In this document: positions 12,439 through 24,733 of the stretch, piece after piece | Numbering within the stretch: position 1 is the stretch's first letter | Layout: every line of letters starts with the position of its first letter | From: Dermatemys mawii | Taxonomy: Eukaryota > Chordata > Testudines > Dermatemydidae | Length of the DNA stretch: 64,000 nucleotides | Direction of reading: 5' to 3' | Assembly (NCBI GenBank): GCA_007922305.1 | Contig: ML677358.1 | Span: 16,975,327-17,039,326 of the forward strand | Position numbers and translations under genes: made by a program | The notes under the pieces: generated by a model | Told to the model about the DNA's origin: nothing | The model's database searches: none | Seen by the model: the letters and a program-made list of their open reading frames with translations, nothing else

Positions 12439-12649
12439 TTGTCTCCCTACATCCTATTGGCTGCTTATCATTCCTACAAGGAAAGAATCATCTGACTAGA
12501 CACCCCCAGTGGATGAAATCATGTGCCTGATCATTACATCAGTTGCTTCAGGAAAAAATTAACTTTGAAATCCTTAAACATCACATCCAGCACAAACTCT
12601 TCATCACCTAGAGGTTAGCTATACAGTCCCTGAAATCCAGCCACTAGGT

Positions 12650-13990
12650 GGTAATCTAGCTAGCAGACAAAGAGGACACATTGTAGTCCTCAACCAACTG
12701 AAGCCACCTACTGTAAAGAGCTTGAAGTCCCCACACTGCAAGTCACATATGAATTTAAGGCTATCAAATAGTTTTCCCAACAACTCCATGAGAAACTCTA
12801 CAACCTCATCCACCCATTAGCCCACCCCAGAGACCTTCTATGTGCACACCCATCACATCTGGTCACAACACTTTTACTGAAGGACTATTAGGACTCGGAG
12901 AAATCATCCTTAAAACCACTCAACACACAAAGGGCCATTTTCTCTAGGACCCAACTGACTTCTTCTAGAAACTCCGCAACATTAACAGCCCCGCCTCAGA
13001 GCCCCATAGTTGCCACCATTCGTGTCGCTTCCCTTTACACCAGTGGTTCTCAAACTTTTCTGCTGGTGACCCCTTTCACATAGAAAGCCTATGAGTGTGA
13101 GCCTCCTTATATATTAAAAATACATTTTTTATATTTAACTCTATTATAAAAGTTGGTTGCGAAGCAGGGTTTGCGGGTGGAGGTTGACAGCTTGCAACCT
13201 GCCATGTAATAACCTCACAACCCCCTGAGGGATCACAATTCCCAATTTGAGAATCCCAGCTATACACCAACATCTCTCCCCATGATGGTATTACTGCCTA
13301 GATCGAGTATTTATAGAACAATAGACAACGTTCAGATATCCAGCAAACTCATCCATTTCCTTCTCACCCATAACAGCTTTACATTTAACAACAAACACTT
13401 TATCCAAACCATGGGAACAGCCATGGGTACTAAGATGGCTCCCCAGTAAGCTGATCTCTTCATGGGCCACTTCAAAGAAGAATTTCTGGAAAGATGGACC
13501 ATGAAACAATTATATACCTGAGATACATCCATCAATGATATTTTTCATCCTCTGGACAGACAAGCTAAATTCCCTCATAGATTTCCACCACAATTTCATA
13601 CCCTTTCTCCCTCCTACTTCCATCAAACTCTCTTTAGAACACCCCAGCACCAACCTCAACTTCCTGGAAACCATGATCAGCTTGGATCCTTATGGACAAT
13701 TATAGTCAAGAAACCCGTCGTTCACCACATCTGCTTTCTCAGGTCCAGTAACCACCACAAACACAGCAAGAAATTGGTTATCTACAGCCAGGCACTACGA
13801 TAACACAGAATATGCTTTGAGGAGAGTGTCTGGGATACACTGCTTTAACGCCTTCACCAAATAAGGACCTTCCACCAGAGGAGGAGATTGCATCATGGGA
13901 TGGGCCACCCAGATACCCAAAAGAAGCTGCTTCCATATGGGAAAAAATGTCCTGCTGACTGCAAACCCCCATTTGTCACCTACCACCTCA
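12650..13990 (+). pseudogene. Penelope-like reverse transcriptase, broken
   Basis: Conceptual translation gives recognisable PLE blocks, in order. A RGHIVVLN block lies near 12672 and a KLRNINS block near 12968. SLYT at 13029-13040 continues as NISPHDGI at 13268 after the inserted transposon. MGTAMGT and MAP lie near 13411-13443. The catalytic YIDD region near 13520-13545 has lost its aspartates and has a stop. IYSQALR lies near 13780, where family members have the thumb region. Stops and frame changes separate most blocks. PLE reverse transcriptases normally prime at chromosomal nicks or ends. Nothing here is functional. Confidence 0.75.
13041..13259. mobile_element. hAT MITE, 219 bp, inserted in the PLE reverse transcriptase
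   Basis: Starts CAGTGGTTCTCAAACTTTTC and ends AATTTGAGAATCCCAG, imperfect inverted termini. Flanked by CTTTACAC (13033-13040) and CTATACAC (13260-13267), an 8-bp target duplication with one mismatch. Removing it rejoins the PLE SLYTNI coding motif across the junction, which confirms the boundaries and shows that it arrived after the PLE. Confidence 0.92.
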
Positions 13991-14850
13991 CATTGAAACC
14001 ATATGGGGTACCATCACACAATTACAATTGATGGGAGACTACATCCTGAAAGAAATCCCCTTCTTCTGGCTTTCAGACAACTTCCAGCCTCTCCAAGCTC
14101 GTCATCAGAAGCAATCCAGGATACACCAACCCAAAGCAGCACCAGATGCTGACATAACAGATGGAAAACCTGCAGCTAATCTCCATGGCTATAATGAGCA
14201 ATTACCCCCCTCCCTCCAACACAGCTTTCAAGAGCCATGGGTCCTGCACATGCCTATCACAACGTGTGGCATTTGATGTACTGGATGTGATATACCACCA
14301 CAACAACTTTTTGCGTGAAATTAGACAATCACTATGCTTCTGAATGAACTTTTCACAGGAAAATAAGACAAAAACACCCTACCACCCGTCGGCAAACATT
14401 TTTCACAAAATGATCGCTCCATATTTGACCTCTCAGGCCTCATCTTCAAAGGAAACATTCTCAACACTTTTATAAGTTGAGCCTGAGAGGTAAATTCATA
14501 ACTTTGCTAGACTCTGAAAATGATGGCTTCAACCAACACACTGGTTTTGTGGCTCATTACAACAATTTGTAACCTCTAACCTTCCTTTGTCTTGTGAGTG
14601 CAGAGGTGTTAATCACCCATCACATTTTAAGTGGTCCTCAGCATCATGTGTGAACCTCTTATGCTTAGCAATCTGTCCCACCTTGTATTTATCTGTGTCA
14701 CTCCGATTACTTTTTCTAGACCTGAAGAAGAGCTCTCGGAAGCTTGAAAGTTTGTCTCTCCCACCAACAGACACTGGCCCGATAAAAGATATTACCTCAC
14801 CCACCTTGTCTTTCTCATAGCCTGGAATCAACACTGCTACAACAGTGCAA

Positions 14851-16425
14851 ATTCTGTATAACGCACATATTCCTTTGCTCAGATATCTGGCACCTGAGTC
14901 CTTTGACTTTGCCTGGACCAGTTTCAAGCACTAGTGTATTTATTAATACAGGCTACCCTATTCCCTGTCCTCCCATTTCTGCCTCTAATTAGGCAGATTT
15001 ACTGGGAGTGGCTCTGCTTAGCAAAAGGCCTTTGCCAAAGCTTTCATTGTTCAACTAAGATCAGTGTTACCCACTGGATTAACTGGATCTCTGGGATTGT
15101 GAAATGTTGCTTTACACAGTTTGGCTCCACTGGTCCTGGAGGGGAGGAAAAGGGGCAGAGGTGGCTGAAAGGAAGAAGGGGTTACATTTATGCTCGGACA
15201 ATTTCATAGTTAGTATGTGGTGAAAGTGCATCTTCAACTACTTCTGTGACCCAGGCACCATTTGGAAACAAAATTGTGATGGATACCAGTTACCTTCCAG
15301 CGAAGCTTTTTCCTTTAATTTTCATTTTGGGGAAACTGAACTATTATGATGGATGATTTTAATAATACCCCTTCTCCAACGTGGTGTAATCTCTCTACCC
15401 GCATTTAACCTTCAACTGTAGATATGCTTGAAAAATATTTCATTGTGGTGACTATAGTGATGATAAGCCTGGAGGCTTTTAGGCAACGTTCCAAATGGCT
15501 TTTCACATTTCATGCAACCTTCCTTGATGTGGTGGCTAAGGGTCTTTGCAGAAACTAATACATTATCTGCTGTCCCATTTTTCATGCAGAACTAGTGTTC
15601 CCCGAGGATTAGGAAAGGTTCCTATCTGAATTATATTGTCTCTCTGGGGAATTGTTGCCTCTCTTTTATCCTTGACATTCTTCCACATTCAGAGCTGACT
15701 TGACTTGGCTGCTTGCCTATGCTTCTCGGCTTGTATCGGCTCCTCATACCACTGAACATACAAGCACAAAAAGAATAGATCTGTATTTCTTGTGGGTTAA
15801 AATATTTCTTTCAATGAAACAAGACCCTTTAGTCTATTAATATACAATTGTGACATGCCTATTAAGCAAAAGTTCCCCTTGCAGTTACTGCAGATATAAG
15901 TGACAGATCAAATTTTGTTGTGCATTGCTGTTCTTAGACCAAGACAATTTAATTTCTAGCCATATTGTGAAGGCATTAGACATTTAATTACATTATGGGA
16001 TTTCTGGTGGTCAGTTTAGTTTGAGGTTATTACTATTTTATTGGAATTTGTGAGAAGTTATAGTGCATAATTTTGTGTCACATTATATATAATTGGAGAA
16101 TCTACTGATCGCACATCCACAATGTCAATCATAAAATTGCAATTCAAAAAATAATCAGTTGTACAACCCGGAATAAATTTAGTTGAAATTTCCAAAATAT
16201 ATTCTGACTTTAAATTTTCTATGCAAATCTTATTCTTCCTATTTTTCCTGTGCCCACAAGGATTTTGTGCAGTCAGAGGTAACAGTGAATTGCTTGCTAC
16301 TTCAATCTGTGTGAAAAATGAACAGAATCCATCAACATATGCATTGATCATCAGCTAGTGTGTGCATGGATGGTCCGTGTTAGGAATGACACTAATCTCT
16401 GAGACAAATTAATCCTGAGTGCGAC
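14851..16425. other. Unannotated DNA
   Basis: No gene or repeat that I can name. Frames of up to about 97 codons have no motif support. Confidence 0.35.
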
Positions 16426-16742
16426 TTCACTGGGAGCAGGGAGCTGACACCAGGACTGTAGTGCTCTATGTGCAATGTACACAGAGGAATGGGGTCACGA
16501 GGAAGCTGAGCTACAGTTCCCAAGGGGTGCCCAGTGAGACAACGGTATTGAAATATTTTGGTTTTTATGCGTTCGATATTTTGACAAAAAATCAAAACTT
16601 TCTGAAGGAAGTGGCACTTTTCACCAAATCTCTCCCCTCTTCCCCACCCCCCACCAGCCAACCTACAACAATAAAAACATTTAGTTTAAAACAGTTTCCA
16701 TCAAAAAAAAAATTATTTTGACAAAAAAAAATGACCAGCCCT
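16426..16742. repeat. Possible decayed dispersed repeat
   Basis: The left half resembles a known kind of sequence (AGCTACAGTTCCCAAGG), and the right half is AT-rich with TTTTGACAAAAAA words, ending near GACCAGCCCTAG. The same words occur in 1-300. No inverted termini or target duplication could be fixed, so this is tentative. Confidence 0.25.
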
Positions 16743-18502
16743 AGTGGAAAAGTATACATAGTACACCTATATTTTAGTTTTGGAGGTAGGAATTAATCAC
16801 GTTTTTGGCAGCCATAAATGTGGAGGTTGGAAACAAAAGCTTGAATAAGATTCCAGTGGACCAGGTTTGTGATGATCAAGAACAAGTCTTGAAAGACATA
16901 AAGGAAATATCCCCTCCCCATCTCTTTTACTGAGTTATGGAGAGTTTTTTCTTTGTTTTTGATTCCACTAAAATCTCAAATAACTTATTGCTTTTCTATG
17001 TAGAATTCATTAGATCAGAGAATTGCTTGTTAGGGCTTTTATAGTGTCATAGAAATCCAGAGGCATAAGAGGAACAAAATTTAAAGAGGTTAAGTAGATG
17101 AAACTGGAATTCAAGCTTTTGGGTGAAAAACCTTCCATTGGTCCTATTGGTCTTTTCACCTGAAATTCAGTTCACCTGCCACATGAGTGCCACTAGATAT
17201 GTTCTTCTCTTGAGATCTCTACAGCTCTGAATGTTTTTACTGAGTTCCTGATGCCACGACTCTATCTCTTTATGGGAGACCTTTGGAAAAGATGTCTTCC
17301 AGAAGTCTAGTTTAAGAGGCAACAAAGGGCACTGTTATCTCTACAGAGACGCAGCTTCATTGTCAAATAAAAGAAAAGCCAACTGATTCTCTCTCAGATT
17401 AAAAGGCACTCGGGAGTAGAAATGGAGTTCTCCCTCAGGAAAAGTGCTGCTCTCCGAGGATTCTTAAAAATGCAGATGGCTCTACTGAAGTTAGCAGAGT
17501 TAGGGATGGGTGTATCTCATCTCCCAGGCACTATGCTTTCTTGCACTGAGACAATACCCTGGGCCAGATTACACATTATTTACAAAAATGCTTTCTGAAG
17601 ACCTGGGAGAGCTGTCCACAGAGCATGATCAGAATCCTCACGTCATCTCCATAGATCGCACATATTCTCCTTCTTAGGTGGTGTGGGGTTTTTTGTTTTT
17701 TTTTTGGTAGGAGAATCCTGCAAAGGGTTTGATAACAGATGCCAGTGTGGCTGTCTTAGGCTGCATGACAGCACAACGCAAATGACTGGAGGAGAAGAAA
17801 TGCAGCATAAATTTTTCCCCAGCTCAGAGCTGTCAAGTTAGCTCTTCTAGCTGTTCGGCAATCCTTTACAAGACATCACATCTTAATAATGCCAGACAGC
17901 ATCATGGCCAGAGCTTATATAAACTGGCAGGGGGGTAACAAGCAGTTCAAAGCTCCTTCAGGAGGCTCTCAGATGGACAAAGAACAAACAAATTCTCACA
18001 ACTCTCAGTGCATATTAGAGGCCTCTTAAACACAGAAACAGACAGAGTCTGTAGGCAGGCAGTCCAGTCACCAGAATGGAACCTAAATTGGAAAGTGGTG
18101 TATTTCACTGAATAGCAGGAATGTGAGGCCACCTTTACCGGGAGGCCCAGCAGCTGGGTCTGCTTCTCAAGGGATGGGGTCAGCAGGGCGACTGGCCTAG
18201 ATGTCCTTTCACAGGAGTGGCTGAACAATTACTGTACACATTCCCTCCTATTGTACTGATAAATTGAACAATACAATAATAAAGAAGTAAGGCACAGAAC
18301 TGATACTAATGAAATCTGAGAAGGTCTTGGGCTTCTGACCTAACAGAGACACCATTATTTTCTCTCTTCTATCTTCTGTTTAGGCATTATGCAACTGTAG
18401 AGTATTGAGAGTTTTAAAAATTATGTGTGGGTGTTAGTAGTAATATTTTTCTTTGCTTAGATATTCGGAGCTGGCCTCCTTGGAACTGACAGCCTGACTA
18501 TT
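16743..18502. other. Unannotated DNA
   Basis: Nothing recognised; a GTTTTTTGTTTTTTTTTTGG tract near 17688 is the only simple-sequence feature. Confidence 0.35.
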
Positions 18503-19429
18503 GAGGCAGCATGGCCTAAGGACAAAGCACTGGACTGGGAGTCAGGAGATCTAGGGCAGTGATTCCCAAACTGGGGTTCCTGAACCCATGGGGAGTCATG
18601 AAATGTTACAAGGGGTTCTCAGGAAAAAAATCCCTAATGGCGGATAGAGCTGTCCCCAGGGACCCCAGGCAGCATGAGGCCAGCAGCCCGGAGCTCCTGG
18701 ACTTCCAAGACCTAAGCAGATCAAAGTAAGCATATCACGCTGAGGAGATTTAAACTTCAAGACTCCTTATAAGAAATGGAAAGGGAGGTGGATATTTTTT
18801 GCTGTTTTTAAAATTAAATAAGCAGCTAATATTATTTGTAAAATTATTAGGAAGAGCAAGTTTAAGCTTTGTTGTAGTGTGGGTTGTTTGCCTGGACTGC
18901 TCAAGACCTGAATGCTTCTGTAGGAGGAACTCTTGAGTTTGCTTCTTAAATATCTTCATGCTTTTCTACATCTGATACACCTTGATGAAACACAGGAGCC
19001 TTGTCTTATAACAGGCTTATTCAAAGTGATATAAGCTTGGAAGAGTGTTGCAATTTTCATAATGTAATAAAATACTGTAGTGATTAATAATTAATAATAA
19101 ATAATGTGTAATAAGCATGCCATAAAAACAAAACTTTATATTTCCAAGATCACTGCTTTTATAATTTATATTCATGTAAAGGAGAAAATCTCTGGAAATA
19201 TTCATTTTTAGGAGGGAGTTCGCGAGACTTGACATTTTAGTGAAAGGGGTTCACAGGTTGTTAAAGTTTGGGAACCACTGATTTAGGATGTATTCCTGGT
19301 TCTGTCAATAACCAATTAAAATGGTAAGCTCTTCAGAGCAGAGGCTCTTTCTTTGTGTACAGCTTCCAGCAAAGCAAGGCCCAGTTTCATCTGAGGCTGC
19401 TAGGTGCTATAGCAAACAAATAAATAACA
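18503..19429 (+). mobile_element. MIR/CORE-SINE with L2-type tail, split by a hAT element
   Basis: The left part (18503-18556) contains the MIR core words GCAGCATGGCCTAAGG and CACTGGACTGGGAGTCAGGA. After the inserted element, the MIR resumes at 19289 with TATTCCTGGTTCTGTCAATA, then TAAGCTCTTCAGAGCAGAGG, and ends in a GCTAGGTGCTATAGCA / AAATAAATA tail. The SINE is a pol III transcript-derived retroposon and long inactive. The interrupted order proves that it was present before the hAT insertion. Confidence 0.8.
18557..19280. mobile_element. hAT non-autonomous transposon, 724 bp, inserted in a MIR
   Basis: Starts CAGTGATTCCCAAACTGGGG and ends AAGTTTGGGAACCACTG, inverted termini of about 15 bases. 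Flanked by ATCTAGGG (18549-18556) and ATTTAGGA (19281-19288), an 8-bp target duplication with two mismatches. The interior is AT-rich without a transposase. GGGGTTCCTGAACCC near the left end and AAAGGGGTTCACAGG near the right form a second inverted pair. I recognise it as a repeated turtle family. Confidence 0.92.
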
Positions 19430-21104
19430 GGTATTGAGAGGGCCAGCTTCTGGACGAGAGGATGTTCCAAGGTAATCTATTAATTGGGCATAAGGGAAGG
19501 AATAGGATTAAAGGGTGTGTTTGAAGTTGCAGGAGAGGGATGAGGGTATGAGTAGAAGTGAGGGAGATCAGGGTAGAGATGGGGTGGGGGGCACAGGAAG
19601 TCAGAGAGCAAAAGAGAGGAAGTTAGATATTTCATTGGAATCAGGGCAAAAGCAGGGGAGGAGAATGCAAAGGAGGTGGAGGGAAGACAGAGGCTTAGAT
19701 CGTAGCAGCTGGCCTTGGTTTTCCCTTTGAAAAAGCTGGTGAGATCCTGGGCAGAGTGGCTGGTGGCATTCAAAGGTGAAGAAGAGGCCGTTGACTGTAG
19801 GGGAAGGAATTGGTCAGAGAGGAGAAGGTGACTTCCTAGCGAGGTGGATGGCAAAGCTGATACAGGAAATAATGAAGCTGCGGTGCAAGAAGCACGTGAA
19901 CTTCCTGTACAGTGTGAACTCCTCCGGTCACAGAAGATGAGTAATAATTTGTCCAGCCTTCCAGGCAATATCAGGCCATGAGAAGGAAGGCAAGGGCACA
20001 AGGGAGGCACTGGATGCCTTTAAGGATTTAATATCAAAAGGGAAAAAATAAGAGATTTACAATTGTATTCATGACATTTCATCTCAAATGTCAAGTGTTA
20101 AAGCTCTGGAAATACCCTATTGCAGGTGGATATGATGCTGCATAACAGAAGCTGATGGAGAATTAAGCAAGCCCGTACTTTCTGACCTTTTATTTAGAAA
20201 AAAATATTAAAAGCACAGTATGCATCACAGGGCAGTGCTGCACAATCAGCTAAAAGGCAGTAAACTTTAAATTCCTTTCAGCAGAAGCAGTGGCTTTTTG
20301 AGGAAGGAATGGGGATATTCCACATGAACCATTATCTTAGATGTTGGAGGCACAGACTTTGATGGAAATTACCCCTTCTCATCATCATTGTCATCTTCTG
20401 TGTTCCTGGGCATAAAAAGTATCAACATCGGGAGAAATAAAATACAGAGCTAACATGGTCAGCTATGAATGGGTTGGAATGCTCAGTGCAGCTTGTAGGG
20501 GAATGTGGGACGTCTGGGTTTCAGGTTCCTGACGGTTGCACTAGTTAATGATGGTTTCCAGTGGCTCTTTATAGTAGCCAAAAATTGCCTACGAATGGGT
20601 GCACTCTGTCAATACTCTCTTTTTGCACAATCCCTATTCCATGCCAGCAGCTCTATTACATCAAAGTTCTTTCTGTGCTGTAGAAATTCTCCAGGGGATG
20701 ACTTTTTAGGGTTGCTTTGTGCAATTGGTACAGTGGAAAGCATCCCAGAGGGAATGGAGAGTCAGGCTTAGAATCTTCACTAGGCATTATAAACTAGCCC
20801 TAGAATTATCCATAGGCACATCCTTTAGGAGAAGGAAACTTTGCTTAGTGATTTGTTTTTCTTAATTTTTCTCTCCCTCAGTGTTAGGAAGAGGATGTTT
20901 TTGTTTTCCTTCATGTATATCAGTACAATATTATTGTCTTCAATGTCTTCATTGCTACCAAGATCCACTTCTGACAGATGAATATAGACAGATCCACACC
21001 GACACACAAAAGTGTGTGAGTTTACTTGTTTATGCTTTACTATGAATTTAGTACTAGTGAAAGGCCCTGGGCTCTACAGACATAGAAGTCGTCCGTGAAC
21101 CCTT
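19430..21104. other. Unannotated DNA with a purine-rich tract
   Basis: From about 19480 to 20010 the plus strand is strongly purine-rich (GGAGAGGGATGAGGG and similar). This produces a 176-codon open frame on the minus strand full of Ser, Pro and Leu. No domain is visible and the composition explains the frame. The remainder shows nothing. Confidence 0.4.
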
Positions 21105-21228
21105 AAAAACAATGAGGAGTCTGGTGGCACCTTAAAGACGAACAGGTTTAGTGTTTAAGGTGCTGCTGAACTCCTCATTGTTTTTGTGGATACAGACTAA
21201 CACGACTATCCCCTGATACTTGACACCA
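21105..21228 (+). mobile_element. Penelope-like 3' tail in a head-to-head fold-back
   Basis: The plus-strand part (about 21153-21228) is the PLE terminus, with GATACAGACTAACACGACTA and CCCCTGATACTTGACA. Directly upstream, 21105-21137 is the reverse complement of 21153-21185, matching at 27 of 33 positions with 15 bases between the arms. This is therefore a 5'-truncated PLE copy that carries a short inverted copy of its own start. The PLE at 50.88 kb has the same arrangement. Confidence 0.75.
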
Positions 21229-21536
21229 TGTACCCTTAGAAGAGATGCATAGACAGTAGAAGTTCATGCTCCCTCACACTGCCTTATCAATGTGCTTTGG
21301 TTTGCAGGGAATCAGAGAGTGGTGGGGTGCTGATGGTTGCTAATTTTTTGGCTTGATTGCTGAGGCTGCCCCCAAAAGTGCTGATTCTGGTTATGTTTTT
21401 TTTTAAAAAAATGCTGACATCTGCAAGGTTACTGTACTGAGATGACCCTCAATACACCAAGCAGCTACTATCCATTAAGAACATTTGGTCACTGTTGACT
21501 CCTTCAGATTTTGAACTGGTGACTTATGGTATGTCT

Positions 21537-21823
21537 ACCCTACCCGCCGGATCGGCAGGTAGTGATCGATCTTTTGGGGGTTGATTTATTGTGTCTAGAC
21601 TAGATGCGATAAATCGATCCCCAAGCACTCTCCCATTGACAAATCCTACTCCACTGCTGCAAGAGGCAGAGGAGGAGTCAACGGGGGAGCGGCAGCAATC
21701 AACTCAGTGCCGTGAAGATATCACGGTAAGTTGATCACGGTAAGTCGACTTCAGCTACGCTATTCTCATAGCTGAAGTTGCATATCTTAGATCAATCCTC
21801 TCCCCTGCAGTGTAGACCGGGGC
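21537..21823. mobile_element. PIF/Harbinger-like MITE with TTA target duplication
   Basis: TTA occurs at 21534-21536 and 21824-21826. The termini are TGGTATGTCTACCCT and, in reverse, GCCCCGGTCTACACT. The inside holds palindromes: ACTTCAGCTACGC with ATAGCTGAAGT near 21749, and TAGACTAGATGCGATAAATC near 21596. There is no coding capacity. It shares internal blocks with the copies at 28.78 and 58.72 kb. Confidence 0.82.
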
Positions 21824-21826
21824 TTA

Positions 21827-23464
21827 GAGGTGAATAGCTCTGTACCTAATTCTTATTCTTATTCCCTGGATCCTCCCAGTCCCCCTAGAAATACATTAGT
21901 ATTTCCATATGTTAGGTTGCATCTTTGGAAGAGCAAAGTCTGGTGGAAATGTTGATGAACTGTGTTTTTCATCCAACACTGAATTGTCCCCTTGTACTCC
22001 TGCTGTAAGGAGGACATTAGGGACATGAAACCCCAGGAGTTTCTGTGTATTGCCCTCAGGTAATATTGTTTGAAAGAAATATGTGGAAAAGGAAGACATG
22101 CGTTGCTGATGTTGGAGAAAAGCCTGTTCGTGTCCAATGCATTAGAAATATTGTTCAAGAACCGTTCATCTATGTGCAGATGTGCCCCCTATAATGCTGC
22201 GAAGGTTGATGAGTTCAGAATTATCTGCTGCGTAAGTGGCTAAGGGCTGTTTCAGGCACCAAATTTTTTTGAGATTCTAGATGTAAGAGACATAATTTGA
22301 TTGTCTGGACCAGTTCCTCTCCGCTTTGTATAGCTAGTGATTTTCCTAACTATGCACCAAACATTCTGAGACAAAATATTGATTTTGCATAATTTAAGCA
22401 ACAGAACAGAGTTTTCCCATTGTGTACTTTGCATTATGCAAAAATCAGAGATAACACAGGGTGAAAGTACATTTCAGATTTTTTTCCCTTTTGGAAGCTT
22501 GTCAGCTTGACGAATGACCAGGCATGTAGCACAATCTACTATAAGCACAGCTGGTTGTTTAACCTTATATAATGCACTGACTGGAAATATTACACAGGAT
22601 TGTTTTTTTAGAAACTATTTTGTGTGATTGCTTTGTTTGTTTAAATTCTAGCTTATCAAAAATGGTTTCCACATGCTAAATGATAGATTCCAATATGCTG
22701 TATTTGGCTTGCAAATATTGTTCTTTTTGCCTGAGATCCAGTATGCTCAGGAATCATCAAAGGGAACAGTGTTTTCTGTTAGTATAACTATACTTATTTT
22801 AGTGGTGTAGCCATGCCATTTAAGGATTATCTCCAATGTGCATTTAAAATTTTCAAATGCAAGAACTTCAAAGACTGCTCCTTTTAATCACAGTAACAAA
22901 TTGACAGGTGCATTTAACTTTTTTTTAAGTTATTTGTTTCTAGTAAGTATTCTAGCACATTTGTTTAAAATAAAGATGCAGATATTATATTTGTGATTTC
23001 TTCTGATCTTAAGAGCACCTAAGTAGCATAGATGCAGTAGTCATTGGTAGCTAGTTGGAGAGGTGTGAAAAATTTTGTCCTACATAGTTTAAAAATCCCA
23101 TTCTGGTGAAATAATCAAAGTTTAAATTCATTTTTTCTTTGCTTTTTGGGTCCACAAATTCTCAACTGACCAGAGGAAAATTCATGTGAAGTCTGTGTCC
23201 GATGAAAATATACCACCACCATCCTCTTTTTCCCTGGTGTTGTCCCAAAATAAAATATGTTTTTGAGTGTCCTTGTACCACCTTCCGTGAGCTAACTTTG
23301 ACCTGATGGTCTTGTCTGATGTTTTGCAAAGCGTTTAATGTGCCAACCTTCCTAGGATTTTAAAACATATGAAAATTCCCAGCATTCCCTTGATTTATGC
23401 TTAAGCCACTTTGTGTACCCTCAGATCCAGCAACCTGAACTGCATTTATAACAGTATTGTACAC
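21827..23464. other. Unannotated AT-rich DNA
   Basis: No gene or named repeat. It is AT-rich with low-complexity T runs (near 22920) and small frames only. Confidence 0.35.
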
Positions 23465-23690
23465 TTGCTTCCCATCTGCCCTCAGGGCTCTGAAGCAGTT
23501 TACTAACCACTACTAAGTACGTAAGTAAGTGGGTATCCTTGCCCACACTGGACAGGAGAGGACATTATGAAAGAGTAAGTGAACATCACATGGGAAGTCT
23601 TTGGCAGAGTTAGGAATAGAAATCAGATTTCCCGACGCAGAGCCCTCTTGGGTAACCACAAGAGCACCCTTCCTGTCTGGATAGACGGCG
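23465..23690 (-). mobile_element. MIR/CORE-SINE fragment, minus strand
   Basis: The plus strand shows the reverse complement of a MIR in order: the coordinate-rich stretch AAGCAGTTTACTAACC, then GGACAGGAGAGGACATTATG, AGTAAGTGAACATCACATGG, GGCAGAGTTAGGAATAGAAA and GACGCAGAGCCCTC. It is heavily decayed and both ends are approximate. Confidence 0.5.
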
Positions 23691-23984
23691 TAGTCCTCTT
23701 CTATGGGGAATGACAAGTAGCAGCACCAGTGTCATTTAGTTTGCTGTTGCTGGTCCGTTGTGTCCTGACAGAGCCAAAGGTTGTGTATTTAGCATGGTTA
23801 AAATGAGTATTGGGCTTATAACAATGTGTTTAGATTTGCTTGTAAGTTGCCACATATATTAATTTAACTTATTATATCTTTATCCCATGCTATAAGGTAA
23901 TATTTAAGTATTTGCTACATAGAAATGTTTGTTCTGAACTATGAAACTCACCAAACAAGAAAAAAACGTTACCTAGTCCTAAAT

Positions 23985-24733
23985 CCCTGTGAAAGGTATT
24001 ATCTCTTGCCCATCAGGAAGGACTATCCAAACTAAATGGGTCGTTGTGGGACATCGCAATACAAGACTTTGCTAATTTCCCTTGCACAGCTGTGTGCGGA
24101 AGGACTTGCCCCATCAGCTTGAATTCTGGAAGAAGGAAATAAATATAGCTGACATGAAAATTTTTCATCTCTCTGATGTTCAGACTCTCACAGGGCTGGA
24201 GCTAGGAAACAGAAGCAGAGATCCCAAGGGTCAACCTGGGTTAGCCCTAAAAGACATTCCGTGTTGACAGATTACTATAACTCTGTCGTCTTTTAAAACT
24301 ATAGACTGTAACTCACTTGTGTATAGATGTTTGTCTGCTTTAATCTGTAAATAACTCTCTCATTTCTTTTTCCTAGTTAGTAAATCTTTAGTTTACTATA
24401 AGATTGTCTTTGATGTGAGATCTGAAGTACAAATTGGCTTAGGATGAGTGCCTGGTCTCTTGGGACCGGAAGCAATTGGAATATTTGGTGTAAGGCAGCT
24501 AACTATCACTAAGTTCACCTGGCCTGGGTGGCAAGACAAACTGGAATGCCCACGGGACTCTCTGTGACTCCATGGTAAGACTGGTACCGTGCTTTAGGAG
24601 TTCACATTTGTTACTAGGTTAGCGAAATCTAATGATAGGACGCACCACCAGCTTGGGGTGTCTGCCCTGCTTTTTGACAGTCTGCCCTGAGGTGGACATT
24701 CATGGTTGTGAGCTACTCCAGACTCTGTGACAG
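23985..24733 (+). mobile_element. LTR of an LTR-retrotransposon/ERV-like element
   Basis: I recognise the order CAGGAAGGACTATCCAAACT, CTGTAAATAACTCTCTCATT and TTCCTAGTTAGTAAATCTTT (poly(A) region), then TTACTAGGTTAGCGAAATCT and a right end near CAGACTCTGTGACA, as a common turtle LTR in plus orientation. The usual AATAAA has become AGTAAA. No coding region flanks it, so it is probably solitary. The left boundary is uncertain by tens of bases. The 61-codon frame inside it is not a gene. Confidence 0.6.

Larger units (their letters stand above)
12440..14850 (+). mobile_element. Decayed Penelope-like retroelement (PLE)
   Basis: Relics of a Penelope-type reverse transcriptase can be followed in order along the plus strand from about 12.66 to 13.83 kb. 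They are followed by a long non-coding 3' end with CTGAAGAAGAGCTCTCGGAA (from 14722), AAAGATATTACCTCACCCAC (14785-14804) and a terminus near AACACTGCTACAACAGTG. Many stops and frameshifts make it inactive. A hAT element interrupts it at 13041-13259. The left boundary is set where the neighbouring LTR stops. Open frames in this region on the minus strand are shadows of it. Confidence 0.8.

Noticed and set aside
19480..20010. 176-codon minus-strand open frame
   Set aside because: It is explained by the purine-rich plus strand. The peptide is a Ser/Pro/Leu-rich low-complexity string without motifs.
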